DNA from: Favolaschia claudopus
Taxonomy: Eukaryota > Basidiomycota > Agaricomycetes > Agaricales > Mycenaceae
Direction: 5' to 3'
Assembly: GCA_037176885.1 (NCBI GenBank)
Contig: JAWWNJ010000016.1
Coordinates: 1,116,001-1,180,000 of the forward strand
DNA: 64,000 bases
Shown here: positions 46,422 to 58,035 of the stretch, piece after piece
Position numbering within the stretch: the first letter of the stretch is position 1
Layout of the letters: every line of letters starts with the position of its first letter
Program-made: the position numbers and the translations under genes
The notes under the pieces: model-generated
Seen by the model: only the letters and a program-made list of their open reading frames with translations
Database searches by the model: none
What the model was told of the DNA's origin: nothing

Positions 46422-47863
46422 TTAACACTGATATGTCTTGTGAATCGCAAGTCCCATGCACTGGCCGACGAGTCAGATGAGGAAGCGAAGTGAACTTTTA
46501 TTGACGACTCACCCTGTAGTTGTCGGCATTGTTCTTCTTGTCTGCAACGGACAGCGATGCGCACGCCGTGCAACCATAAGCGATATCGGCGGTTCCGGCG
46601 GTCGCATGAGAGAGCTACAAAACTCATTGAACTTGTGCTGTTCGAAAATGATTTCGAGTAGAAACTCACCTCATGCAGTAGAACACCACCTTGACTTGAC
46701 TGGGTCGCATCGAAGCCGCCTGAAAATAGTTCATGTTCAAAAATATGCGTTACTGGAAGAGTAAGGATGCCCACCTGTGCATGTTCCAGCAGTTGAACCA
46801 ACACTGGTGAAGAAATAATCGCAGGTATATATCTAGTAGCGGTTAGCGCCAGAAATAAACTTCGAAGCTACCGATGGACCCACGTCGCTTCCAACAATAT
46901 TTCCTCCACTGGTGACGACCAACGTGTATCTGAATAGGAATGAGAAGCCGTCGGAACCACAGAAGCAAGAAAGCTTACGCTATTACACCACCACTTCCGC
47001 CACATAAGTTCGCAGGATCTTGGTTGCAGAAAATTCTAAATCGCATGAGTTCAACCAACGAGATGAATTCTCAGAAATACATACTTGCGGTCACCAGATT
47101 CGCTGGATAAGTCACCGGCAATACGATCCATGTTGAACCAGATATCGCTTTGGGTGTTTCCTCCGAAATAGGTCGTATATTCAGCACCGTTCGGGTGGCT
47201 GAGGATGTCGGTGGCGGCACCACCGGCAAGGGCACGAGCATCCGCCAGAGAATTCTGGAGGGTCTGCAGCCGACCTCCATCCGAGCATGTCGGGGTGGAT
47301 ACTCGACGCGCCAGAGGGATGAGTTCGCGTTTAACCACGTCACTGGTCACCTTCACAGAGATTGGATCCGCTTCGATATGAACTGGTGCAGCATCCGGAC
47401 CAGTCTGGAATGTCGTGACCGGGACAAATTTGAACGTTCCGGTACCTGCGGTCTCGAAGTCGTATAGTGGCCCGAGAGCGGTATGGTTCACTGCTATGGA
47501 AGAGCCGGCAGGAATCGTCATATAAATTCCGTCCGCGGATAGATCCAAAGTGGTCTATAAATATTGCTCAGTAGCCGTTTGTTGAGATGGTGAGTTGGTA
47601 GTACTGACCCGCACACCCGTGAACAAGACGTGGTTGTCGTCTTTGCTTACGGTGAAAGAACTCGTAGCTGAACCGTCGAGGACGTTATTCTTCGCAATGA
47701 CTCGAATGTCCTCGTTGGTCGGATTGGACACAACAGCGGTCAGGGTGATATCATCGACAGACTGCACAGAGGAGGATACAGCCTTCAAAGATACGCGAAG
47801 AGACCCTGATGAGAGGCCGAGTGCAAGCGCGCTGAAGCTGAGGATGCAACCAATGCGGAACAT
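46422..47863 (-). CDS. Deuterolysin-type metalloprotease (peptidase M35)
   Basis: Secreted zinc endopeptidase of the aspzincin clan. Signal peptide MFRIGCILSFSALALGLSSG, then the propeptide/inhibitory N-domain (LRVSLKAVSSSVQSVDDITL, VLFTGVRV, DFETAGTGTFKFVPVTTFQT). The mature domain begins after the dibasic-type region VVKRELIPLARRVSTPTCSD and contains YFGGNTQSDIWFNMDRIAGD, IFCNQDPANLCGGSGG and VGSTAGTCT. The active site is split by an intron: ...GGVLLHE joins LSHATAGTADIAYGC. This gives HELSH plus GTADIAYG, matching HExxH and GTxDxxYG with the third zinc ligand Asp. The final small exon ends IHKTYQC, stop at 46422-46424. About eight introns; all catalytic residues are present. Confidence 0.86.
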
Positions 47864-50584
47864 GCTGAGGGAGACCCAATTGAGTTGGGAGCTGGGGAAA
47901 GTTGAGAGTTGACTGCCTGGTTATATAGGATTTATGAGCAGCAGTTTATAGATACAACATAGATACAATCATCACGGATATGCAGTCCGAAAGGTCGTGC
48001 ATGGATGATCATGTCTCATAATCTGCGTCCATTCGGACGGCCAGCCTGCGAAATTCGTTCTCTATTTCGATGCTCCACTCTGGCGTCCGATGCGTATGTA
48101 CTTGAGCAGTTGGAATCAGCGGTGGATGAAATCAATGCACGGAATTCACGGAAACACGTACGTCGGCGTCTAAGCTTGTGCAGAGAAGGCAAGCTACTGG
48201 TTCCACTCGGATGCAAGAGGGCTATGTCAAGAAGTGCATGCCCAGCCCATATAATTTCGGCACTTCATTCAGTTTGAAACGTGCGAGTCCTACTGAGGAG
48301 TCTTGCTGAAGCACCTGCCAGTGTTTGCTAACGAGGAAGACCATATGCCAGATATACAGAAAAGACTTCAACGTTCAAGTATATCCACTGCTAGCAATGT
48401 TTAGCGTAAAGCGCAGCGAAAAGGAGCGCCAGATTAAACCTGCCAGCAAAATTTTACGCCGCTGCGAATCGCCAGGATTCAACTTCAAGCCCATATTGCT
48501 CTTCTCCCGCAGATTCTTCCAGGTCACGAGCTTGGCGATATATCAAGGAACCAGATATATGACCTAAAAGTAGGATTTTCCGTCGCCGTCGCTGCCGCGA
48601 AGTGCACGACAATTCAGGTGCATGGGAGTTGAACAATGAAGGTGGATTGTCACTAGTGTGACGTTATGACATGAACCATCAATCACGGATCCGAGCAAGA
48701 TCCGAGTCCGAAATCGGAAACTTGAACTCGACCCCCAACTTGCTCGAAGATTGAACACAAGCATCCCGCCGCCGTGGCGTTTATATCGCAGAGACACTGT
48801 CTACTGATTCGAAAGCTGCTAGATATCTTGCAACTGGGGGCTTGATGGGTGCCACGCCTCTGTCAAAACCCAGTAGTGGCCCTTTGAAGTTTCGACTCTA
48901 GTCTCTGGGACTGGGCCTCTGGCAAACTTGCCAGGCACATGAGTATTTTGAGACGTCTCGCGCTCTTCGACGATGTACGAGTCCAACTGCCAAACTAGTC
49001 TTGGAGTACAAACCGGTGGCAGAATCTCTACAACATCCCTGTGCCGTCGGCGCTCATATGGCCGTTTGAATTTGGGCAAGGAGGCATGTTCTGAGAAGAA
49101 CAATGTGCGTTCCGACAACCGCGAAAGCTACTACATATAGCTGACTCTAGATCCTCTCCTCATGCCGGTGCCGAAAACAATACCTCTTGATCAAAGAACA
49201 GACGACGAAGATCTAGATGTACCACAGTTTATCATTTCAAGGAGACGAGAGGAGACGAGACCAAAATTCAAGGATCAGATCAAAATGTCAACGTCGTCGT
49301 AGTGAGTGCCAAAGAGCCTGACCGCGACGGATATACGGAGCGAACATTGATTTACAACTATCTCTACCTTCTGGGTGAGCGTCTCTATTTCGTAGTTTGT
49401 TCGACTCAGCATCAGGTCAAGTTAAGGCTGCTCCTCCTTATTGCACGAGCGCTGCGACTCCCGTCCGCCCAAGTATGCATTCGACCGGTAAAGAAAACTG
49501 CGACATATAGCTAGATATGATGGTGAGGTTGAAACGCAGACATTGTTGAAGTTGATTATAGGATTCAATCCCACAGCAGCCTTATTTCCATCATACCTTT
49601 TAGAGACGTGGGCCGCATTTATCAGTGCACCTATCGAGTTTGATCATTCCCGAGCGTCAGAATCAAGTTATTGGAATACTGTTACACAACTTGAAGAAGG
49701 ACTCTCCACTTCAATATTTAACCTCAACATGTCTACGCTCCACGCAATCAATACTCAACCAAGTGTACCTCCGCTATTCAGGCAGCTTGCGGTGTCGAGT
49801 TCTGTGTTCATTCTATCCTGGCCATAATCTCTAAACATCTACATTGCCAAGTTGCCTGGTTTAATTTTCAAATAACTGTTTCAAGGACAGTTGAGAAATC
49901 CGAATCGCAGAGTGGTTGGATTTTCTTTACAGAGGCCGTTGAATTGCCAGGGCCCTGGCTTTCTTCTACTTACTTATGCTCTTAGTCGAATGAATCGATT
50001 CATGTTCGGAGCATCGGGGATTTCTTCTTCCTTTCGGCTTCAGATCGGGATTTCGGCTTCCAGTGCCCGAACCATTGTGCAGAACGCCAAGCTGTCAGCG
50101 CTTACTTGACGCACCGAAGACGCCCACCAGTCTCCCTCGCAACGCAGTGGACAGTGTAGGCCGTACTGCCGTCCTTTGACGATCTGCAGCTGTAAATAAT
50201 GTAACATGGGCATTGGTAAGTGGGCTTTTCGATCTTGGTCAGCTCTCACAGAATCTCCGAGTCTTGCTCAGGCTGTCGCGATCGTAGTACCGAAATATAA
50301 CTTTCTAGTGTTCGGTCAATTTGGTCAGTACAACACACTGCCCAACAGCCTACACAGTGCAACAGCGCTGAAGAGCTTCCTTCCGGTCTCATCAGACCCG
50401 CGGAGGCGGAGCGTGGCAAGTCGTCGTCGCCTAGCGTTGTCGCGCATGCAACCCACCACCGATAATCTGATCCCCGAGAGACAGGCGATAACAATTACTA
50501 AATGGCCCAATCTTCATAAAGCGGCCTCGATAGCCCGTTTTCTTCCTCGCATTTTAGTTCTGTTCACCGTTCTCCCGTGTTGCA
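47864..50584. other. Gene-poor 2.7 kb between M35 protease and chitin deacetylase 2
   Basis: Largest empty stretch apart from the right end. Frames at 48005-48277 (plus), 48819-49118 (minus, with TPRLVWQLDSYIVEERETSQ) and 49543-49827 (plus) are not recognised and lack convincing splice structure. A GGAGACGAGA direct repeat lies at 49241-49259. It may contain relics. Confidence 0.35.
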
Positions 50585-52521
50585 ATGCTCGCTCTGACGC
50601 TGCTTGCGCTTCCGCTCCTTTCGACTGCCTCTTCTGTACATGGCCGCCATGACTCACACTCACACACGCACGCGAAACGTCTCCCCTCTCACTGGTTTCA
50701 TGAGGCACGCCACCCTGGTGCGTCTGCGCGTTGAAGCTGCGTTGGTCTCAGACGCGCTGATGGCGTTTATTTTCCTTCAGTTCACGAGCTATTCCGACGG
50801 GATGACGCGACATTCCCTACCGTAGGCTCGGATGGTGTGTCCATTGGCGTTGTTTCGTATGCGATCCCTGACTGTGTCGCTTTAGCATGGGCAGCCGGAT
50901 ATCCTCCTGGTCCCCCTGCAGCCCCCGATGTTAGCAAGTTGCCCGCCGCCTGGGTCGCGGCTCTCAACGACGCCGTCAGCCGTAAAGCCATCCCCGACAT
51001 TCCTCTTTCCCTCAACGCCTCAGACGGTGGCAACCCCACCTATCCCAATGGTATGAGGCTTCAGCCATTCAGTTGTGCTTTGAGCTCAATCACCCCGCAG
51101 GACTCGACCCTAACGGCCCGGAGATCTGTTCCGCCACTTACAAATGCAGAATTGATGGCGATATCTGGGATGGTCCTGCGGGTACGGTAGGAATCAGCTT
51201 TGACGATGGACCGGAAGCGGCAAGTTTACGAATACTTTTAACTTGCAGTCCATCTAACTTCATGTAGGGCACCGATGACCTCTTGGCATTTTTGGAAAGC
51301 AACAAGCAGAAAGTGACTCATTTCCTCATCGGTACGCCGCGGGTACGATTTTTTAGGATTGATCTTGAACCGCCGTTCGCAGGCAGCAACATTCTCTATG
51401 AGCCCGCCAAATTCACAAGAATGTTCAAGAATGGGGACGATCTCGCGGTTCACACCTGGTAAGGTTTTCGTGGGAAAGTACCGATCAATATCAACAACGA
51501 ACGTTATTTAGGACACACCCGCACATGACGACTCAGAGCAATCTCCAAGTGGTGGCCGAGGTATCGTTGTTGTGGATTGGACCGCTTGGTTTTTTCTGAG
51601 AATCTTACAGTTGGGATATACTATGCAAATCATACACCAGTCGACTGGTGGCCGCGTCCCTAAATACTGGCGGGTAAGTTTCATACCTCCTTCATATCCC
51701 AAATGATCTTATTGCTTGCCAGCCCCCCTACGGAGGTATTTCAACAGCGTATCACACTTATATGAACCTCCACTGATTTGTTGTCAGACTCCGACAAGCG
51801 TGTTACTGCAATTGCGAAAGAGGTGCAAGAATTTCTTTTGTTCGAGACTTCCGAGCTGACTGGCTTGCAATAGGTTTTCGGTCTGACGACCGTGGTCTGG
51901 AACCAAGAGTGAGACTATTTTCAATATCGAATCTAAATATATTAACGCGCTTTCAGCACCCTTGATTGGAGTCTTACCGACACGAATCCCGAGACGTCTG
52001 CCGACAAAATTCAATCGCAGATGAAGGAGTGGCTAGGTGGTCCCAAGACCCCCGGCCTGGTCATCCTCGAACACGAGGTTTCACAGAAATCCGTTGCCTC
52101 TTTCGTAGCGGCATATCCTTTGATGCAACAAAGCGGCTGGCAAATAGCTTCCCTTGCATCGCTGCTGAGCAACAATGTGTCGTATCAGAATGCAGCAGAC
52201 AACACCGGTACTGTCAACGTCGTTGATATCGTCGCCGCGAAGAACGCCGCAGTGGCAAAACCAGATGCTAGTTCGTCTGCGCCAGCATCCTCGCCGTCGA
52301 AGTCGTCAGTCGCCTCTGTCGTTCGTTAATCCTTACTAACCATAGCGGATACTCACAGAACATCCGCTGACTCCCCTACCAAGAACAACAACAACAAGGC
52401 CAACACGTCGCCATCCCCATCCCCTTCCCCGAGCGCACCGAGCTCTGCTTCTCCACAGAAGACACTGGGATCCGCAACGGCCATGTTATGTGCTGCTGTC
52501 GTGTTCCTGCTCTGGCAGTAA
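50585..52521 (+). CDS. Chitin deacetylase 2 (CE4), GPI-anchored type
   Basis: Start MLALTLLALPLLSTASSVHG (signal peptide), then a His-rich segment (RHDSHSHTHAKR), with an intron before VHELFRRDDATFPTVGSD. CE4 motifs: GISFDDGPEA, HTWTHPHMTTQS, YWRPPYGDSDKRV, NQDTLDW, and LVILEHEVSQ. The N-terminal region YAIPDCVALAWAAGYPPGPP is common in mushroom chitin deacetylases. The C-terminal Ser/Ala/Pro/Asn-rich linker (SPSPSPSPSAPSSASPQK) leads to a hydrophobic end (ATAMLCAAVVFLLWQ) as a GPI signal; stop at 52519-52521. About ten introns. It differs considerably from chitin deacetylase 1 in sequence, so the pair is not a recent duplicate. Confidence 0.88.
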
Positions 52522-53672
52522 CTGGACTTACTGACGCTCACCCCCACACCTGCGATCTGCAGACTCACTGTCGTTTCGTATTTCTCTAGACTTTGAATCC
52601 TTGGACTTTGTGTTATATACAGTAGCTGTTGCAACCCGGTTGGGTCCCTCTATTAATGGATTACCTTGTGGTTCCGGCTCGACGAGCCTCATGCGTATGT
52701 TCAAATCTCGTTCAACGACTGACTGGTTTAATTGGACAAATAACTTCGCGGTTGTTGAGTGGCGGATCATGTCGGGATATTGAGCCTTGGCCGGATCAAA
52801 GTGAAGCTTAACTTTACCTCCCATTCGCAATATGTGCTTTTGAATTTGTAAAAGAAAAAGATCGAGCCTATGCGCTGCAGTTCTGATTTCGTTCATCCTC
52901 CAATCCTTCTCTGAGTAAGCAATGCTGGCTACATTGTCAGAAGTCACCCCATGGCCATGCGCTGTTTAACTTGTTTTCAGAATCTTAGTTGCATCCTTCA
53001 CTGCAAGCGGATTTTGTGCCCTTAACGAGGTTTAATTTGGTGACACGTTCCCCGACAGTCACCCTTCATTTTGAAGCTAGGTCCTAAATGATCGACTGCA
53101 GGGTATCCAGGGAACAACGGTCCGAGCAGCATTGTGTACTTGCCAAACGGGAATGACTGGCTTTTTTTCCTGGCTCAAAGCTGTTATATGTCAGGAATTG
53201 CGCCAACAGCCGGGTCCAGTGAGAATGTATCGGAAGGCGCTAATGGTGGAATTGTCCAGACCTCGGCGTTTTTGATTCACGGTTGAAACAGACCCAGGAG
53301 ATCTAAACTTTACATTCGATTCTAATTTCTGACCGGCAGTATGGATACCAGTAGGAAACGAGACGGAATGTTTCCGTATCGTGTGCAGTGTGCTTATCAT
53401 GAAGATCGGTGACTCAATTTGACTGACTAGAATATCTCAACGCTAGCGTCATGGCAGATCGTGGCCAAAAGTCACAACGGCCGGTTCGTCGGTAAAATGC
53501 CACCACAACGTGTTGCTCATCAGTCAGACACTACATACAGTCCATTGACATCGAAATCAATACAAATTGTACGCGTACACAGTAATACTAAAGTCCAAGT
53601 GCGTACCAATACCCAGGGTATTAGAATTATTTGTTACCGATTATTACGAAGAGTAAATGCGCAGGTTGCATT
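52522..53672. other. Intergenic 1.15 kb
   Basis: A 139-codon minus-strand frame (52528-52947) overlaps the 3' UTR of chitin deacetylase 2. It reads partly protein-like (GGKVKLHFDPAKAQYPDMIR) but is not recognised. The rest shows nothing. Confidence 0.35.
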
Positions 53673-54552
53673 CTACTCAGAGTAGACGCAGAGAATCAGA
53701 CCCGGGTTCAAAAGTTGGACACCGGAAGACCAATTCCTCGTTGCCAGCCGTTGTCGTTGGAGGATGGTGACGAGTAGATTGAGGAACTGTGGTAGACGGT
53801 GCAAGTTAGCCTGCTTAAACCTGTGCGGACCGAATAGTTGTCCGACGTACCCGTGATAGAGGTCAAGCGGGGATGGCAGACATCGAGGATCGACGGGGTA
53901 TGAGGACAAGTGTGGGCGGCAATCGGCTCCGTATGGTTGGTTCGGAATGTAGTTGGGGAGGAACGGTGGGGAAGAGCATGCAGGTTGGAGAGCATGAGGA
54001 AAATCCCAAGACGTACTGTCCGGCAGATTCGAGTTGAACAGATCATCGGCAAACCCGTGCTCGAATGGGGGAAGTTGAATCTCAACCGGCTCATCCTTTG
54101 TGGCGCTTGATCGCCGTTCATTATAAATCGGGAGGTTGGGTGAATTGAGGTGCGTTTCGCGGAAGTGGGCGGTTGGGGAAGAGGTAGATGAACGCCGTAG
54201 CTTCGAGAATTCTCCTTTTTCTCCCACGGGAGAGCTCGAGTCGCCGTATTGAGCGGCAACAGGCACGTAGGTACATGAGAGACCCATCTTCGAACAACGC
54301 CCACAAGGAGCGCTCGGAGACGCGTCGGAGGTAGAACACTGACGTGGGTTAGAAAGGAGTGCAAGAAGATGCGAGACGACAATGGCTGACCTTCACCTTT
54401 CGTCGCCTGGGGAGAGATATCTTTCGTCAACGTCATACGACTCGATCCTCGTCGGCTCCAACGCACCTGCAATGTACGCAGGCTATGTTGACCCTCCGTC
54501 GCTTTGTGAATAGCTCAAGACCCAGATTAGGAAGAGCGTCGTGTTGGGACAT
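53673..54552 (-). CDS. Small Zn2Cys6 protein (255 residues)
   Basis: Putative fungal-type zinc-cluster regulator. Exon 1 (54467-54552) starts MSQHDALPNLGLELFTKRRR. A 16-nt exon 2 (54391-54406) and exon 3 (53673-54338) complete the cluster CVHCRRRKVKC, then STSDASPSAP, then CGRCSKMGLSC, i.e. C-x2-C-x6-C-x10-C-x2-C-x6-C. The rest is Pro/Ser-rich (LPIYNERRSSATKDEPVEIQ, LPPFEHGFADDLFNSNLPDS, YIPNQPYGADCRPHLSSYPV, LDLYHGYVGQLFGPHRF). No fungal TF middle-homology domain is seen. Introns of 60 and 52 nt are both GT..AG. A longer 254-codon open frame in another register here is a shadow. The short size is usual for many mushroom Zn2Cys6 proteins. Confidence 0.8.
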
Positions 54553-54890
54553 TGGCAGCGATTGGCTTTGTCGGTTGGGAATTGCAGGGTACTAGTCTTA
54601 TATGCATGATGAGCGCCTACAAGTGTCTCGGAGCCCGTATATTTAGCCACCCTTGGACAGGCCCCGAATGGAGCCGCTAACAGCGGATACCCATAATTGT
54701 TATGATCAGCATATCCGAGATTGATACCGAGCGTTCCTGGAGGAGGAGAATAAAAGGCCGTTATAATTTTGGGCTTGGCTGACCAGTCTCCAGTCACCTC
54801 CGAAAACGCTGTAGATTGGCAATTGCATATTTCGTGGAAAGTTAAGATGATCAATGGCCAGAACCAAAAGAAGGCCCTAATAGTAACCAT
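54483..54890 (-). CDS. Possible secreted protein, unrecognised
   Basis: Minus-strand frame starting MVTIRAFFWFWPLIILTFHE, a signal-peptide-like N-terminus, followed by KIITAFYSPPPGTLGINLGY and LLAAPFGACPRVAKYTGSET. As an uninterrupted frame it would overlap the first exon of the small Zn2Cys6 gene, so it either ends earlier by splicing or is not a gene. A longer in-frame start exists at 55160. No family recognised. Confidence 0.25.
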   Translation of the reverse strand: MVTIRAFFWFWPLIILTFHEICNCQSTAFSEVTGDWSAKPKIITAFYSPPPGTLGINLGYADHNNYGYPLLAAPFGACPRVAKYTGSETLVGAHHAYKTSTLQFPTDKANRCQCPNTTLFLIWVLSYSQSDGGST

Positions 54891-55923
54891 ATCCAAACCA
54901 GAGTCAAATGCGCACTGAACGCGACTTTTTGAAATATTTGGATCCCTTGGCTCCCTGCATCTTCCCAACTTGCGGGCCGAAGTCGAAATACTACCAAATG
55001 CTCTCAGAAGCTCCACGAGTGACCTGAGTATAAACGTAACCTTCTGTGCACGCAGCGAGAGTACCTGGAGATCACTGCGCTCAGTGAATGATCTGATGCA
55101 TTTCCCGCAAGGCCGATTTATATGGACAGGGCAAAAAATCGGACTCCGTGGATTGTGCACCGACGTGGATCTTCCGACGGTTCGAATGGTTGGAGTGCTA
55201 GAACCCTCAATCGAAAAACTGGGGTATTCGTTGTCAGCAAGTAGATTGAGAAAAGGGGACTCGCGAAATCCTCCAAAAAGAATCGTGGTTCGTGCAAGGT
55301 TCGTGCCAAGTTTGGTGGTTGACGTGGGTGCGGGAAAGTTCGGATTTCGTCACCGTGATTGTGACGTTTATCACTTTGAACCCGAACCACTATGGCTATT
55401 GGGCTATTGCAGGCTATTGCGTGGCTGAACACCTTACTCGTCGCCAACTCACCAAGAAACCGTGCAATCAAGAAGCACCAGATGATTACTTTGCCGGGGC
55501 CCAGCGCTTCTCCCACTTTATCTGGTCGTTCGACTGAAAACCTCTTGGTAATGTTCTTGATACCACTGGCAGCCTGCGTGATGAATTTGTTGCTAGCTGG
55601 GCTGTCGCTGTTGCACTGGAACACGTTTTCATCACCGCTGAATTCTTCCGGAACAATTATCATGGCTTTGAGTCCTTCTTTTCTTCTTCAAGACTATTTA
55701 CGTTCCAGCTAAGCCTACTACTTGCACGACACCTTTGCGATGATCGAAACATCCTTACGAGCACCCCGGAGCCTAGATTTTTGCATTTTCCGCTCTCTGA
55801 CATCCCTTGCGTGTAGTAAGTCCGTGCTCTCCACATCGGCGGCCTCGGGGAGGGCGTGAGCCCTCTGCGCATGACCTCCTCAATCCGCCTAACTTGTGGA
55901 GCTCTTGCGCGCGAGGCGGACGC
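54891..55923. other. No supported gene
   Basis: Minus-strand frames at 55118-55663 and 55660-55872 have no domain or splice support. Confidence 0.35.
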
Positions 55924-56253
55924 TCAGCCAACGAGAATATGTGCAGCTTTCTGTTTCAAGCTTGAATCCTCAAGATAGTGTCCACTGCTGTTACGCTGCC
56001 ATGCTGTGTTAGCTGTGCCGATCTTCTCTAGTCTTCCTTCTTGAAGTTCTTCAACTTCTGCTAGTACGATATATACCCCGGGGATACGCGCTGACGGCGT
56101 ATCGAGAATGAGACCGATCATTTGGGAAGAACCTTTGTTGCTTCCTGTTCCTTAAAGTCTCCAGGATCCACTTGGATTGAAGGCGGTAACACGGATGACT
56201 TTGAAGCCCGACTCAAGATTAGACTGATTAGCTGGGTCAGTACTAAACAAGGT
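55924..56253 (-). pseudogene. Broken unidentified coding sequence
   Basis: One minus-strand reading frame gives FSTDPANQSNLESGFKVIRV then TAFNPSGSWRL, a TAA, then GTGSNKGSSQMIGLILDTPS and VYIVLAEVEELQEGRLEKIG, ending AAHILVG. The composition looks like real protein on both sides of a single in-frame stop. Either this is a decayed gene piece or a short intron covers the stop. The family is not recognised. Confidence 0.3.
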
Positions 56254-56589
56254 GAGTTCTTACGTTCATTCGACTGCTGAAACCAGATGGCACGCATGTG
56301 GATAATCTTTTGAGATCTAAAGATGGTTCAAAAACTCGAATCGTGGCTACTCATGTTCATGCCCTTGGACTACTTATTCACGACTCATGCTCCTGGCCGG
56401 CACCACGGCTGTGAACTGATTGAAAAAAAATTATCCCGTCTCGAGAGTGCCAATGGCGCAGAAACCGCAACCCCGCGACAGGCGGCCACGCCCAGTTCAC
56501 AAAATTATCGTTGAATACCCCGCACCACGTTCCGCCTCTCGCAATCCCTCTCATGGTCACTTATCCGTTACCTGTGTCTGGCTCTTCTC

Positions 56590-56980
56590 TTTACTGACCG
56601 ATGAAACACAGAACGTACTTGGGTGGAACTTGGAAACCTGCCCCTCAGCCAGCCACCTCCACACAGTCCACATCGTATCATTTTCAAGTTGAACGTAGGC
56701 CCGGGAACCGGAAGGCATCAGTTGCGTTACCCGCTTGTTTTTGTTCTTCTGTTTACTGACCGAGGAAACGCAGAAAGTTTTACTTGGCTAGCAAATTGAA
56801 ACCGCCTCTCGCAGAGCTCAAATCGTATTTTGAAATGAGTATCCTTTTTGTTATCTTCTTCAAGTAACTAAGTTTACTGACCGATGACACGCAGAACGTT
56901 CGCACCTTCCCAGGTGAACTTTGGAATCACCTGCCCTTTACAAAACTTATGTTCACGCTGTATTTTCAAGTTGTACGTCA
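56590..56980 (+). repeat. Three diverged copies of an intron-end plus exon-like unit
   Basis: TTTACTGACCGATGAAACACAG starts at 56590 and recurs, diverged, at 56752 (GAGGAAACGCAG) and 56873 (GATGACACGCAG). Each has the form of an intron 3' end (CTGAC branch point, CAG acceptor). Exon-like segments follow at 56612-56694, 56774-56838 and 56895-56976, sharing AACGT..., a GGAAACCTGCC/GGAATCACCTGCC block and a TTTTCAAGTT end, each closed by GTAGGC, GTATCC or GTCAGT. These look like tandemly duplicated exon-intron units of a decayed or unknown gene. Confidence 0.6.
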
Positions 56981-56999
56981 GTACTCCCGCTCCTCGTAC

Positions 57000-57722
57000 T
57001 ACTTGGTTTGCACTTCAAAAAAATTGCCACTTCGTCAGCAGTTGAAAGGTCACCTGTTCTCTGACAAAGGGTGTTGGTCATAGTGGTTAGAGTGGAAGAG
57101 GTCATCCCATCCTCCTTCTCTGCCGCGTGAAGAGCGGGATCGAAATGAGTACAGTAGGTCCGGATTCTCACACTATTGCTTGTCGCTTCGTGGTTTTGAA
57201 AATTGTGGCAGACCACTAATAGGTTCGAAACCATCGTGCCTTGTCCTGGTCACACCGGCGCGGTATGTTCGACGAATTTGCTTGAAGCGTGACCTGAGTC
57301 CGGATTCACTTTCAAAGCCCAAGCTTGTGTATCTTGTTTGAATTTCAAGGTACGAACGTCAAGCAAGGTATATGTTGTTTGAAGACCGAGTTTCAGCTCT
57401 GAGTGGGGAAACAAGAGAATTTATTGAGAGGAGTCTGGAGCGTGAGCGATCTTTTGGTATGGAGGTATAATACAAGATGTGCGGTGTGAGGGGTAGCGCG
57501 TAAGGAATACAGAGATGTAGGTGTCGCAGAGATCAGAGGCTGAAGAGATGAGAAAAATGTATCATGACGGAGTCCGAGTGGCGTGAAAGGATATATAAAA
57601 GAAGAAAAGAGGAAGGGGTCCGCGAAGATATTTTGTGCGTTTGCGGTTGGGAGAAACAAGGCCCACGGAAGTGAAGCCCGAGTACGAGTTCCCTAATGCG
57701 GAGAAGAACGTGCTTTGCCTTC
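57000..57722. other. No supported gene
   Basis: Frames at 57393-57659 and 57533-57796 (minus) are low-complexity and unsupported. A further diverged exon-like end (TTTCAAGGTACG) occurs near 57345-57356. Confidence 0.35.
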
Positions 57723-58035
57723 GGCGGAGACGCCGTAAGCAAAGCGTGAATAGAAATATGAGGCTTGAGTGAGAGCCGGTCTCCGCCCCAGATCATCCAT
57801 GGCTATGAAGAAGGCCATGAAAGCATGCGTCGCCGACGTCGGCGACACAAAAATATGATGAGAATGAATCGAGCTCGAGCATCGAGCAAGAGCGCCCCGG
57901 TTAAAACAAAACCGGCATGAAAGAGAGGTGAATACATGACACGACTTGCGTGTCATACCACAGGCGCGCGGTCATATTGCACCAGCAAAAAGAGGACCGC
58001 CGCCAATAAAAACTGCATTGCATCATTCAATGCAG
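57723..58035. repeat. Cluster of inverted repeats
   Basis: Four structures lie within about 310 bp. GGCGGAGAC (57723-57731) is inverted at 57779-57787. A perfect 18-bp palindrome GTCGCCGACGTCGGCGAC lies at 57829-57846. ATGACACG/CGTGTCAT (57936-57943 and 57949-57956) form a hairpin with a 5-nt loop. CTGCATTG/CAATGCAG (58013-58020 and 58028-58035) form a hairpin that overlaps the stop codon of the neighbouring minus-strand gene. Confidence 0.75.

Noticed and set aside
53708..54472. 254-codon minus-strand ORF
   Set aside because: It is the shadow of the small Zn2Cys6 gene. The competing frame gives a full zinc cluster and protein-like sequence once two introns are removed; this frame gives none.
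55118..55663. 181-codon minus-strand ORF
   Set aside because: No domain, signal or compositional support, and it overlaps other equally unsupported frames.
57221..57240. GGTTCGAAACC, resembling a tRNA B box
   Set aside because: No matching acceptor stem, A box or cloverleaf could be found around it.
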